Source: Streptomyces viridiviolaceus (lineage in GTDB: Bacteria; Actinomycetota; Actinomycetes; Streptomycetales; Streptomycetaceae). From it: a stretch of 64,000 bases of DNA. Both the position numbers and the translations under genes were made by a program. The notes beneath the pieces were generated by a model. It did no database searches and had not been told where the DNA came from. It saw only the letters and a program-made list of their open reading frames with translations. Positions 41,924 through 49,938 of this stretch are shown here, one piece after another. Numbering within the stretch: the stretch's first letter is position 1; every line of letters starts with the position of its first letter. The stretch covers positions 186,001 to 250,000 of the forward strand of contig NZ_BMWA01000003.1 in the NCBI RefSeq assembly GCF_014650995.1, given 5' to 3'.

Positions 41924-42979
41924 ATGGCAAGCCACGGAGCGCGTGGGCGGAGCGGTGGCCGGCCCACCCTCGAAGAGGTGGCGGCACGCGCGGGCGTCGG
42001 CCGGGGGACGGTCTCCCGGGTGATCAACGGCTCGCCCCGGGTCAGCGACGCGACCCGGGCGGCCGTCGAGGCGGCGGTCGCGGAACTCGGTTACGTCCCG
42101 AACACCGCGGCCCGTGCCCTGGCCGCCAACCGCACCGACGCGATCGCCCTGGTCGTGCCGGAGCCGGAGACCCGGTTCTTCAACGAGCCGTACTTCTCGG
42201 ACATGCTCAAGGGCGTCGGCTCCGAGCTGTCCGACACCGAGATGCAGCTGCTCCTGATCTTCGCGGGCAGCGACCGGGAGCGGCAGCGGCTCGCCCAGTA
42301 CCTGGCCGCGCACCGGGTGGACGGCGTCCTGCTGGTCTCGGTGCACGCCGACGACCCGCTGCCCGACCTGCTGACCCAGCTGGAGATCCCCGCGGTGATC
42401 AGCGGCCCCCGCTCGGCCACGGAGACACTGGCGTCGGTGGACTCGGACAACTACGGCGGTGCCCGCTCGGCCGTCGAGCACCTGCTGTCCCGGGGCCGCG
42501 GGCGCATCGCCCACATCACCGGCCGCCTCGACGTCTACGGCGCCCAGCGGCGCGTCGACGGCTACCGTGACGCCCTGCGTGACGCGGGCCACGCCGCCGA
42601 CGACCGGCTGATCGAGGCGGGCGACTTCACCGAGGAGGGGGGCCGCCGGGCGATGGCGGAGCTGCTGCACCGCTGCCCCGACGTGGACGCCGTCTTCGCC
42701 GCCTCGGACGTGACCGCGGCGGGCGCCCGGCAGGTCCTGCGCGAGAAGGGCCGGCGCATCCCGGACGACGTGGCACTGGTCGGCTACGACGACTCGGCCA
42801 TCGCCCGCCACATGGACCCGCCGCTGACCAGCGTCCGCCAGCCCATCGAGGAGATGGGCCGCGCGATGATCGACCTGCTGCTGACGGAGATCGCCGACCG
42901 GCGCCCGGCGGCGTCCCGGGGACTGGAGCGGCACCAGGCGGTGCTGGCGACGGAGCTCGTGGAGCGCGCGTCGTCCTGA
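41924..42979 (+). CDS. cebR: LacI-family repressor CebR
   Basis: A 351-residue repressor of cellobiose use. The N-terminal HTH (GGRPTLEEVAARAGVGRGTVSRVINGSPRVSDATRAAV) plus the hinge helix YVPNTAARALAANRT is typical of LacI. The periplasmic-binding-like sensor domain (about 70-350) follows (VDGVLLVSVHADD, RIAHITGRLDVYGAQRRVDGYRDAL, DVDAVFAASDVTAAGARQVL, GYDDSAIARHMDPPLTSVRQP). ATG 41924 lies after GGAGG. It diverges from cebE, which it represses through the 18-bp operator. Confidence 0.93.
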   Translation: MASHGARGRSGGRPTLEEVAARAGVGRGTVSRVINGSPRVSDATRAAVEAAVAELGYVPNTAARALAANRTDAIALVVPEPETRFFNEPYFSDMLKGVGSELSDTEMQLLLIFAGSDRERQRLAQYLAAHRVDGVLLVSVHADDPLPDLLTQLEIPAVISGPRSATETLASVDSDNYGGARSAVEHLLSRGRGRIAHITGRLDVYGAQRRVDGYRDALRDAGHAADDRLIEAGDFTEEGGRRAMAELLHRCPDVDAVFAASDVTAAGARQVLREKGRRIPDDVALVGYDDSAIARHMDPPLTSVRQPIEEMGRAMIDLLLTEIADRRPAASRGLERHQAVLATELVERASS

Positions 42980-43005
42980 CCCGGCCGGGCCCGTGGCGCA
43001 ACGCA

Positions 43006-43043
43006 ATCAGCCGGTGACCTTCTCGCGAAGGCCACCGGCTGAT
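43006..43043. terminator. Bidirectional terminator between cebR and tRNA-His
   Basis: An 11-bp perfect inverted repeat (43006-43016 and 43033-43043) with an inner CCTT/AAGG pair lies 26 bp after cebR and just 3' of the leftward tRNA-His. Confidence 0.85.
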
Positions 43044-43050
43044 GTGTCAG

Positions 43051-43124
43051 GGTGAGTGACGGGACTTGAACCCGCGACTTCCTGGACCACAACCAGGTGC
43101 TCTACCAGCTGAGCTACACCCACC
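43051..43124 (-). tRNA. tRNA-His(GUG)
   Basis: The cloverleaf has acceptor GUGGGUG/CACUCAC, the extra G-1 (43124) pairing with C73 (43051) that marks histidine tRNAs, and T loop GTTCAAG. The anticodon loop TTGTGGT in a CCTGG/CCAGG stem gives anticodon GUG. No CCA is encoded in full. Confidence 0.97.
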
Positions 43125-43268
43125 ACGACCGGTGCTCGGAAACCTTTGGTGGGTTTCCCCGACCGGCCGAGAAAAAGTGTACAGGGTCCGAAGGGGTGCT
43201 CGCGCACGCCTTTCGCCGCGCCCCTGTCCGAGGGCACCCGGGTGGCCCCCGAACGGCCCCCGTCCTGC

Positions 43269-43871
43269 CTACTGAGCAGGCAGGACGTGCTTGGCGGCGA
43301 TCGCCTTGGCGGTGTCGGAGTCGGGGCCCGGCTGCGGGACGAAGACCGCCTCCCGGTAGTAGCGCAGCTCGGCGATGGACTCGCGGATGTCGGCGAGCGC
43401 GCGGTGGTTGCCGTTCTTCTCGGGACTGTTGAAGTACGCCCGCGGGTACCAGCGGCGGGCCAGCTCCTTGATGGAGGAGACGTCGACGATCCGGTAGTGG
43501 AGGTAGTCCTCCAGCGTCGGCATGTCCCGCAGCAGGAAGCCGCGGTCGGTGCCCACCGAGTTGCCGCACAGCGGGGCCTTGCCGGGCTCCTTGACGTACT
43601 TCTTCACGTACGCCAGGACCTGCGCCTCGGCGTCCTCCAGCGTCGTGCCGCCGTCGAGCTCCGCGAGCAGCCCCGACGCGGTGTGCATCTGCCGCACCAC
43701 TTCCGGCATGGTCTCCAGGGCCCGCTCGGGCGGGCGGATGACGATGTCCACGCCCTCGCCGAGCACGTTCAGCTCGGAGTCGGTGACGAGGGCGGCCACC
43801 TCGATGAGCGCGTCGTCGGACAGCGAGAGGCCGGTCATCTCGCAGTCGATCCACACCATGCGATCGTTCAT
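43269..43871 (-). CDS. ornA: Oligoribonuclease (DEDDh exonuclease)
   Basis: A 200-residue cytosolic 3'-5' exonuclease that finishes RNA decay and hydrolyses pGpG from c-di-GMP breakdown. DEDDh residues: Asp9 and Glu11 in WIDCEMTGL, the Asp in SVGTDRGFL, and the His/Asp pair in NHRALADIRES. RYYREAVFVPQPG completes the family. ATG 43871 gives the usual length. In S. coelicolor the gene next to adpA is ornA, needed for normal growth and sporulation. Its link with CdgA is functional rather than positional. Confidence 0.95.
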   Translation of the reverse strand: MNDRMVWIDCEMTGLSLSDDALIEVAALVTDSELNVLGEGVDIVIRPPERALETMPEVVRQMHTASGLLAELDGGTTLEDAEAQVLAYVKKYVKEPGKAPLCGNSVGTDRGFLLRDMPTLEDYLHYRIVDVSSIKELARRWYPRAYFNSPEKNGNHRALADIRESIAELRYYREAVFVPQPGPDSDTAKAIAAKHVLPAQ

Positions 43872-44020
43872 GCGAACACCCTACGGCGCCCGTCCGGGGG
43901 GTGAGCCGGGGTGTGCGTGACCTTGTTCACCGGGTTGCCCGGCGTCGGCGCGGGTGCGGCCGGGGCTGCCGCATCCGGGCCCGCGCTTTCGGGCCGGGCG
44001 GCCCCGTCCGCGAACGCCGG

Positions 44021-44053
44021 ACGCCGGACGGGCTGATCTTGCCCGTCCGGCGT
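44021..44053 (-). terminator. Terminator of adpA
   Basis: A perfect 13-bp inverted repeat (44021-44033 and 44041-44053) with a 7-base loop lies 9 bp after the adpA stop. Confidence 0.85.
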
Positions 44054-44061
44054 TCAGAGGT

Positions 44062-45267
44062 TCACGGCGCGCTGCGTGGCCCCGGAAGGCTTGCCGCCGT
44101 GGCCGGCAGCGGGGGCGCCGTGCGGCGGGTCTGGAACGGCACCGGGCTGTCCGGCTGGAGAGCGGCCGGCTGCTGCCCGTTCTCCGCCGCCGCGGAGGCG
44201 CGGGTGGCACCGGTGCCGCCGCCCTCGCCGTCCGTCGGTCTGTCGCCCTGCGGCCGGCGCGCCCGGTACGCGGCGCGGTAGGCGGCAGGGGACGAGCCGA
44301 GCTGACGGCGGAAGTGGCCGCGCAGCGCCACCGGCGAGCGGAAGCCGCAGCGGCCCGCCACCTCGTCCACCGAGTAGTCGGACGTCTCCAGCAGGCGCTG
44401 CGCCTGGAGCACCCGCTGGGTGATCAGCCACTGCAGCGGCGCACTGCCGGTCAGCGAGCGGAAGCGGCGGTCGAAGGTGCGGCGGCTCATGTACGCGCGC
44501 GCCGCCAGCGTCTCCACGTCGAACTGCTCGTGGAGGTGCTCCAGGGCCCAGGCGACGACCTCGGCGAGCGGGTCGGCGCCGATCTCCTCCGGTAAAGACC
44601 GGTCGAGGTAGCGCTCCTGGCCGCCCGACCGGCGCGGGGGGACCACCAGGCGGCGGGCCAGTGCTCCGGCCGCCTCGTTGCCGTGGTCCGTGCGCACGAT
44701 GTGCAGGCACAGGTCGATGCCGGCCGCGGTGCCCGCGGAGGTGAGCACGTCGCCGTCGTCCACGAACAGTTCTCGCGGGTCGACGTGCACCGACGGGTAG
44801 CGCTTGGCCAGCGTCGGCGCGTACATCCAGTGCGTGGTGGCGGGGCGGCCGTCCAGCAGGCCCGCGGCGGCCAGCACGAAGGCGCCGGTGCACAGCCCGA
44901 CGATGCGGGCGCCCTCCTCGTGTGCCCGGCGCAGGGCGTCGAGCGCCTCCTGCGGTGGCGGCGAGGTGATCGACCGCCAGGCGGGCACCACGACGGTGCC
45001 GGCCCGGGAGATCGCCTCCAGGCCCTGTGGCGCGGTGAGTTCCAGGCCTCCCGTGGTCCGCAGCGGGCCTTCCTCGCCGGCGCACACCAGCAGTCGGTAG
45101 CGCGGCACTCCGGCGTCCTGGCGGTCGATCCCGAACACCGACAGCGGGATGGAACTCTCGAAGATGGGGCCGCCGCTGACCAGCAGCACCGCGACGATCT
45201 CCTTGCGGCGTCGCCCGGACAGCTTCCGGGCCGCGGTTTCCGGCGCGGCAGTGGAGTCGTGGCTCAT
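44062..45267 (-). CDS. adpA: AdpA, pleiotropic AraC/DJ-1-type developmental activator
   Basis: A 401-residue transcription factor with an N-terminal DJ-1/PfpI-type domain (about 22-210: VAVLLVSGGPIFESSIPLSVFG, RIVGLCTGAFVLAAAGLLDGRPATTHW). The C-terminal AraC/XylS pair of HTH motifs (about 235-340: AYMSRRTFDRRFRSLTGSAPLQWL, SPVALRGHFRRQLGSSPAAYR) is followed by a disordered Pro/Ala tail. Leu225, in the linker, is encoded by TTA (44593-44595), so translation depends on the bldA tRNA. It controls hundreds of genes for aerial growth, antibiotics and secreted hydrolases. AdpA-type sites upstream suggest autoregulation. The identification is firm. Confidence 0.97.
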   Translation of the reverse strand: MSHDSTAAPETAARKLSGRRRKEIVAVLLVSGGPIFESSIPLSVFGIDRQDAGVPRYRLLVCAGEEGPLRTTGGLELTAPQGLEAISRAGTVVVPAWRSITSPPPQEALDALRRAHEEGARIVGLCTGAFVLAAAGLLDGRPATTHWMYAPTLAKRYPSVHVDPRELFVDDGDVLTSAGTAAGIDLCLHIVRTDHGNEAAGALARRLVVPPRRSGGQERYLDRSLPEEIGADPLAEVVAWALEHLHEQFDVETLAARAYMSRRTFDRRFRSLTGSAPLQWLITQRVLQAQRLLETSDYSVDEVAGRCGFRSPVALRGHFRRQLGSSPAAYRAAYRARRPQGDRPTDGEGGGTGATRASAAAENGQQPAALQPDSPVPFQTRRTAPPLPATAASLPGPRSAP

Positions 45268-45644
45268 ACTGCTAAGCCCCCCTCGGTGGTCGCGGCTCCT
45301 CGGTTGTGTCGCTCCTGCACGTTTCCCCTCGGTCCTGCACGAGTCCCCCGCCGTAGACAGTCAAGATCGAATCTACTGTGTCCCGCCGCGCCGAGTTGGC
45401 CGGTTCGGCACTTGGGACATTGTCGACATGGCAACTTGGCGTGAAGCATTCGATCACGAAGCGTTGCACTCCCGCGCGTCGCAGGGAAGTGCGCCTTGTG
45501 GCAGTGGCCAATCCCCGTAGGGTGCGCAGGGTCGTGGAGACCCTTTCCGTGCAGGTGGAACGGGGGTTGGGGGGTGGTTCGGGCAGGGGATGCGCCATGG
45601 ACAGAAGTTGGCTGAAAAGAAGCGGGCGCGTGCGCGGAAACCGG
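45268..45644. other. adpA upstream control region
   Basis: About 377 bases without a convincing gene; small open frames occur but lack ribosome sites. It carries the adpA promoter and the candidate AdpA sites at 45397-45406 and 45437-45446. The stretch 45360-45480 is unusually AT-rich for this genome. Confidence 0.6.
45397..45446. promoter_or_regulatory. Candidate AdpA-binding sites upstream of adpA
   Basis: TGGCCGGTTC at 45397-45406 matches the AdpA consensus TGGCSNGWWY exactly. TGGCGTGAAG at 45437-45446 matches nine of ten positions. Both lie 130-180 bp upstream of the start codon, in line with AdpA binding its own promoter. Confidence 0.6.
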
Positions 45645-45989
45645 TCAGCCGACCGGTGTGTTCTCCCCGGTCCGCCGCCCGCCCCCGCGCGCCTCGGGGC
45701 CGGCCCCGTGACGGCGTCCGCGCCGGAGTGCGCCGGGCTCGGCGCCCGGGCCCGCCGCGAGGCGCTCCGACCGGCGCAGCAGCACGCGGCAGACGCCCGT
45801 GACGGCGGCCAGACCGAAGGCCGTGCCGGTGGCACCGGCCAGCGAGGCGCCGTACCAGAGCAGAACGACCGGGACGAGGACACAGCTGAAGGCCGCCCAG
45901 CGGACCAGCTCGGTGACGCCGTCCCGGGGCCGGGAGGCGTCTTCGGGGGTGCCGGACGGCGGCTCGGCGGGGTCGTGCGGTCCGGACAT
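45645..45989 (-). CDS. Small membrane protein with two helices
   Basis: A 114-residue protein. After a polar, Pro-rich N-terminus it has one or two membrane segments (about 26-64: VRWAAFSCVLVPVVLLWYGASLAG, TGTAFGLAAVTGVCRVLL) and a strongly basic Arg/Gly-rich tail. ATG 45989 follows GGGAGC; the frame open to 46046 is longer but lacks a ribosome site. It sits upstream of adpA on the same strand, with the long adpA leader between. It has no recognisable family. Confidence 0.65.
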   Translation of the reverse strand: MSGPHDPAEPPSGTPEDASRPRDGVTELVRWAAFSCVLVPVVLLWYGASLAGATGTAFGLAAVTGVCRVLLRRSERLAAGPGAEPGALRRGRRHGAGPEARGGGRRTGENTPVG

Positions 45990-46311
45990 GCGAGCTCCCT
46001 GGGGCGTCGTTGACCGGATCAACGTCCGGGATGTCGCCTCGGTCACGTCCGGTCACGACCGATCACGGTGAGGTGGGGCGCACGGGCAGTTGAATCCCGT
46101 GCAAACCGCCTGTACAGCGCAGCAACCATTGCGTTACGGGCGCCCCCTCGTGCATGCTCCGGGGAACCGCGACGGAGCGTACGCGGGATCTGGGCGAAGG
46201 AGGCGTGCCGCCGTACCCTTGGGGGTATGGGGTTGGGAAGATGATTCCCGGACACAGCTCCGCCGCACACGGACGTCCCTCCCATAAAAGGATCTGAACG
46301 CCGAGACAGCC
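45990..46311. other. Divergent intergenic region upstream of the universal stress protein gene
   Basis: 322 bases with no gene. It must contain the promoters for the small membrane protein (leftward) and the stress protein (rightward). The best AT-rich promoter candidate is 46210-46290. No known operator is recognised. Confidence 0.5.
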
Positions 46312-46839
46312 ATGGCCGGTCACGAATTCTTCGAACCCGCGGACCGCAAGCGGCCCGTCGCCGAACCCACGGCGGCCGAGCCCCTGGCGGCGGAAGAGGC
46401 ACGTCACTCGTGCGACCCCGCCTTCAAGCACGGCGTCGTCGTCGGCTTCGACGGCTCCACGTCCAGCGAGCGCGCCCTCGCGTACGCCATCGGCATGGCG
46501 CGGCGACTGGGTTCGGGCCTGGTCATCGTGCACGTGGCCAACCGGCTGCCCACCACGGTGTGGGCCGGCTGCGAGCCACCGGTCTTCGTCGATGTGCCGG
46601 ACCACCGCACCGAGGTGCTGGGTCTGGAGCTGGCGTGTGCGGACTACCTCGCCGAGGTGCCCTGGATCCTGGTCGAGCGCGGCGGTGACATCTGCCACGA
46701 ACTCGAAGAGGTGGGACGGGAGTACGAGGCGGACGCCATCGTCGTCGGCTCCAGTCACGGCCTCGTGGGCCGGATCTTCGGCTCCGTCGCCGGGCGGCTC
46801 GCCAAGCGGGCGCAGCGGCCCGTCGTGGTCATCCCCTAG
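46312..46839 (+). CDS. Universal stress protein (UspA family)
   Basis: A 175-residue cytosolic protein: a 38-residue charged N-terminal extension, then one Usp domain. It begins HGVVVGFDGSTSSERALAYAIGMARRLGSGLVIVHV. The nucleotide loop near the end is IVVGSSHGLVGRIFGSVAGRLAKRAQRPVVVIP, the G-2x-G-9x-G(S) pattern of ATP-binding Usp proteins. ATG 46312 follows AAAGGATC. Such proteins aid survival in stationary phase, hypoxia or redox stress. It is followed by the GPR1/YaaH-like gene 175 bp on, with no clear hairpin between, so co-transcription is possible. Confidence 0.9.
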   Translation: MAGHEFFEPADRKRPVAEPTAAEPLAAEEARHSCDPAFKHGVVVGFDGSTSSERALAYAIGMARRLGSGLVIVHVANRLPTTVWAGCEPPVFVDVPDHRTEVLGLELACADYLAEVPWILVERGGDICHELEEVGREYEADAIVVGSSHGLVGRIFGSVAGRLAKRAQRPVVVIP

Positions 46840-47014
46840 CGCCGGCTTCCCGGCGGCCGGCTCCCCGGCGGTCGAGGCGCCTCGCGATCGACCCGCCTTG
46901 CGGTCAACTCCCTTGCGGACAACCCGAATCTACCGGTGCGTAGAGGTGTTTGTGCTCTTGTGAAGGGCATATACGGGTCACCGCACAACTGCACATGCAT
47001 GAAGGGAGCCCGCC

Positions 47015-47578
47015 GTGGACAAAGACGTCTCTGCGGGAAGCACCACCACGATCGTCGGCCGACTCGCCCTCGGCATCACCCTGCTGGCCTTCGGCCTCGG
47101 CTCGACCGGAGCGATCGACGGCGTGACGGCGGCGGACGCCGTGACCGTCGCCCAGTACGTCGGCGGAGTCACCCTCTTCGTCGCCGGCCTGCTGGCGCTC
47201 CGCGACCGTGACACCGGCGCGGGTACGGCCTTCGCCGCGCTCGGCGCCCTGTGGTTCACCTGGGCCGTCTCGGCCGACAACCAGGTCACCGCCAACGCCG
47301 CGGGGCTCTTCCTGCTCCTCTTCGCCCTCGTGGCCCTCTCGCTGACGTTCGCGGGCGGCGACCTGCTCGGCCAGGGCACCTACGGGCTGCTCTTCGTGTC
47401 CCTGCTGCTCATGGCCATCGCCCGCTTCGCGGACGGCGAGGCGCTGGGCAAGGCGGGCGGCTGGTTCGCGGTCGCCGCGGGCGCGGTGGCCTGGTACGCG
47501 GCGACCGCGGCCCTGGCCCACTGGCCGACGGCACTGCCGAGGCGCGCTGCGGGCCGGGGGGTGACGGCCACCGGTTAG
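47015..47578 (+). CDS. GPR1/FUN34/YaaH-like membrane protein
   Basis: A 187-residue integral membrane protein with six predicted helices, similar in size and spacing to the SatP/YaaH acetate-succinate channel family: VGRLALGITLLAFGLGSTGAI, AVTVAQYVGGVTLFVAGLLALRDRDTGAGTAFAALGALWFTW, then ANAAGLFLLLFALVALSLTFAGGD. The NPAPLGL signature of true SatP is not present, so the substrate may differ. GTG 47015 follows GAAGGGAG. It may export or take up acetate or related acids. Confidence 0.75.
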   Translation: MDKDVSAGSTTTIVGRLALGITLLAFGLGSTGAIDGVTAADAVTVAQYVGGVTLFVAGLLALRDRDTGAGTAFAALGALWFTWAVSADNQVTANAAGLFLLLFALVALSLTFAGGDLLGQGTYGLLFVSLLLMAIARFADGEALGKAGGWFAVAAGAVAWYAATAALAHWPTALPRRAAGRGVTATG

Positions 47579-47616
47579 CTGCGCAGGCCGGGGGTGGGGC
47601 AGCCCCCGGCATGGGG

Positions 47617-47655
47617 ACGGCCCCCCGCGTGACGGTGGCACACGTGGGGGGCCGT
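47617..47655. terminator. Bidirectional terminator between the YaaH-like gene and glmS
   Basis: A 15-bp inverted repeat with one G-U pair (47617-47631 and 47641-47655), placed between convergent genes. Confidence 0.8.
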
Positions 47656-47750
47656 TCGGTTGTCCTGCCTGTGCGGGTGCGTTGTGGTTGCTCGCGCCCA
47701 CGCGGCGGAGCCGCAAACCGACGCAGCCCCGCACCCCTTTCAGGGGCGTT

Positions 47751-49568
47751 CTACTCCACCGTCACCGACTTGGCGAGGTTGCGGGGCTTGTCGATGTCCC
47801 GGCCCAGGGCCAACGCCGTGTGGTAGGCGAGGAGCTGGAGGGGGATGCCCATGAGGATGGGGTCCAGTTCGTCCTCGTTCTTCGGGACGACGATCGTGTG
47901 GTCGGCCTTCTCCTGCTCCTGGTGGGCGACCGCGAGGATCTGGCCGCTGCGGGCCTTGATCTCCTCCATGGCCGCCCGGTTCTTCTCCAGCAGGTCGTCG
48001 TCCGGCACGATCGCGACCGTCGGCAGGGCGGGCTCGATCAGGGCGAGGGGGCCGTGCTTGAGCTCGGAGGCCGGGTACGCCTCGGCGTGGATGTAGGAGA
48101 CCTCCTTGAGCTTGAGGGAGGCCTCACGGGCCACCGGGTAGCCCCGGACGCGGCCGATGAAGAGCATCGAGCGGGCCTCGGCGTACTGCGCGGCCAGCTG
48201 CTTGATGTCCTCCTCCTGCTTCATGATCTCGGAGATCTGCTCCGGGAGCTTGCGCAGACCCTCGATGATCCGCTTGCCGTCCCGCACCGACAGGTCGCGG
48301 GTGCGGCCCAGGTGCAGGGCGAGCAGCGCGAAGGCGACCGTGGTGTTGGTGAAGCACTTGGTGGAGACCACGCACACCTCGGGGCCGGCGTGCACGTACA
48401 TGCCGCCGTCGGCCTCGCGGGCGATCGCCGAGCCGACGACGTTGACGATGCCGAGCACCCGGGCGCCCTTGCGCTTGAGCTCCTGCACGGCGGCCAGCAC
48501 GTCGTACGTCTCACCGGACTGGGAGACGGCGATGTACAGGGTGTCGGGGTCGACGACCGCGTTGCGGTAGCGGAACTCGGAGGCCGGCTCGGCGTCCGCG
48601 GGGATGCGGGCCAGCTCCTCGATCATCTGGGCGCCGATCATGCCGGCGTGGTACGAGGTGCCGCAGCCGAGGATCTTCACCCGGCGCACGGCACGCGCGT
48701 CGCGGGCGTCCAGGTTCAGGCCGCCGAGGTGCACGGTGGAGAAGCGGTCGTCGATCCGGCCGCGCAGCACGCGGTCCACGGCCTCGGCCTGCTCGTGGAT
48801 CTCCTTGTGCATGTAGGTGTCGTGGCCGCCCATGTCGTAGGAGGCGGCCTCCCACTCCACGGTGGTGGGCTCGGCGGTGGTGCGGGTGCCCTCGGTGGTG
48901 TACGTGCGGAAGTCGTCGGCCTTGAGGGTGGCCATCTCGCCGTCGTCGAGGGTGACTATCTGCCGGGTGTGGGCGACCAGCGCGGCGATGTCCGAGGCGA
49001 CGAACATCTCCTTCTCACCGATGCCGAGGACCACCGGGGAGCCGTTGCGGGCGACCACGATGCGCTCGGGGAAGTCGGCGTGCATGACGGCGATGCCGTA
49101 GGTGCCCTCGATCACCCTGAGGGTCTCGCGGACCTTGTCCTCCAGCTTCTCGGCCGTCGAGCGGGCGATGAGGTGGACGAGGACCTCGGTGTCGGTCTCG
49201 GAGAGGAACTCGACGCCGTCCGCCTCCAGCTTGCGGCGCAGGTCGGCGGCGTTGTCGATGATGCCGTTGTGGACGACGGCGACCTTGTTGTCGGCCGACA
49301 TGTGCGGGTGGGCGTTCACGTCGGACGGGGCGCCGTGGGTGGCCCAGCGGGTGTGGGCGATGCCGGTGGTGCCCTTGAAGCGCGCCGGGACCTTGGCCTC
49401 CAGGTCGCGGACCCGGCCCTTGGCCTTGACCATCTTCAGGCCGGCCGTCTTGGGGGACGTGACGACGATGCCCGCCGAGTCGTAGCCGCGGTACTCCAGG
49501 CGCTGGAGGCCCTCCAGGAGGAGCGGTGCCACATCACGCTTGCCGATGTATCCGACAATTCCGCACAT
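47751..49568 (-). CDS. glmS: Glutamine-fructose-6-phosphate aminotransferase (second GlmS)
   Basis: A 605-residue cytosolic enzyme making glucosamine-6-phosphate from fructose-6-phosphate and glutamine, the first step to UDP-GlcNAc for cell wall. The N-terminal Ntn glutaminase starts MCGIVGYIG (catalytic Cys2) with YRGYDSAG and HTRWATHG. Two SIS domains follow (about 240-600: ILGCGTSYHAGMIGAQMIEELARIPADAEPASEF, SQSGETYDVLAAVQELKR, ELKHGPLALIEP, C-terminal DKPRNLAKSVTVE). It is full length. Streptomyces carry two copies and this one lies in the amino-sugar block near the hexosaminidase. The start follows the small upstream gene by 13 bp. Confidence 0.96.
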   Translation of the reverse strand: MCGIVGYIGKRDVAPLLLEGLQRLEYRGYDSAGIVVTSPKTAGLKMVKAKGRVRDLEAKVPARFKGTTGIAHTRWATHGAPSDVNAHPHMSADNKVAVVHNGIIDNAADLRRKLEADGVEFLSETDTEVLVHLIARSTAEKLEDKVRETLRVIEGTYGIAVMHADFPERIVVARNGSPVVLGIGEKEMFVASDIAALVAHTRQIVTLDDGEMATLKADDFRTYTTEGTRTTAEPTTVEWEAASYDMGGHDTYMHKEIHEQAEAVDRVLRGRIDDRFSTVHLGGLNLDARDARAVRRVKILGCGTSYHAGMIGAQMIEELARIPADAEPASEFRYRNAVVDPDTLYIAVSQSGETYDVLAAVQELKRKGARVLGIVNVVGSAIAREADGGMYVHAGPEVCVVSTKCFTNTTVAFALLALHLGRTRDLSVRDGKRIIEGLRKLPEQISEIMKQEEDIKQLAAQYAEARSMLFIGRVRGYPVAREASLKLKEVSYIHAEAYPASELKHGPLALIEPALPTVAIVPDDDLLEKNRAAMEEIKARSGQILAVAHQEQEKADHTIVVPKNEDELDPILMGIPLQLLAYHTALALGRDIDKPRNLAKSVTVE

Positions 49569-49581
49569 ATATACGTATTCC

Positions 49582-49875
49582 TCAGCCGTAGACGATGCGG
49601 CGCAACTGGCGGAGCGTCAGCTCCGGTGGTGCCACCGCGCGGTACTTCAGGTCCGCCTCGATCCGCTCGAAGATCGTCGCGTTCACCAGCCCCTGAGCCT
49701 GCAGTTCGCGGTGGCGGCGACGGACGTACTCCTCGGTCGTCTCGTCGAAGTAGGCGAGCACGTCCTGGATCACGCGCAGCGCCTCACCCCGGTTGAGGGG
49801 CGTGGACCGCGTCAGATGATCAACAAGTTCGTCGTGCACCCGGTAGATCCTGGGGTAAGGGCGAGGGTTTCGCAA
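49582..49875 (-). CDS. Conserved small helical protein upstream of glmS
   Basis: A 97-residue basic helical protein (NPRPYPRIYRVHDELVDHLTRSTPLNRGEALRVIQDVLAYFDETTEEYVRRRHRELQAQG, then NATIFERIEADLKYRAVAPPELTLRQLRRIVYG). I do not recognise the family, but it is compact and well formed, and lies 13 bp ahead of glmS on the same strand, so it is co-transcribed and possibly regulatory. ATG 49875 is the natural start; the DUF4429 gene ends 63 bp upstream on the same strand. Confidence 0.7.
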   Translation of the reverse strand: MRNPRPYPRIYRVHDELVDHLTRSTPLNRGEALRVIQDVLAYFDETTEEYVRRRHRELQAQGLVNATIFERIEADLKYRAVAPPELTLRQLRRIVYG

Positions 49876-49938
49876 GAATCCTGCCCGATTTCGGGCAGGC
49901 GGTGAAGGGGTGTCTGTGCGGCCTGTGTGTGATGCGGC

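Noticed and set aside
49500..49581. A DasR site or glmS ribozyme in front of glmS
   Set aside because: I see no dre core there, and only 13 bp separate the small gene from glmS, leaving no room for a ribozyme.
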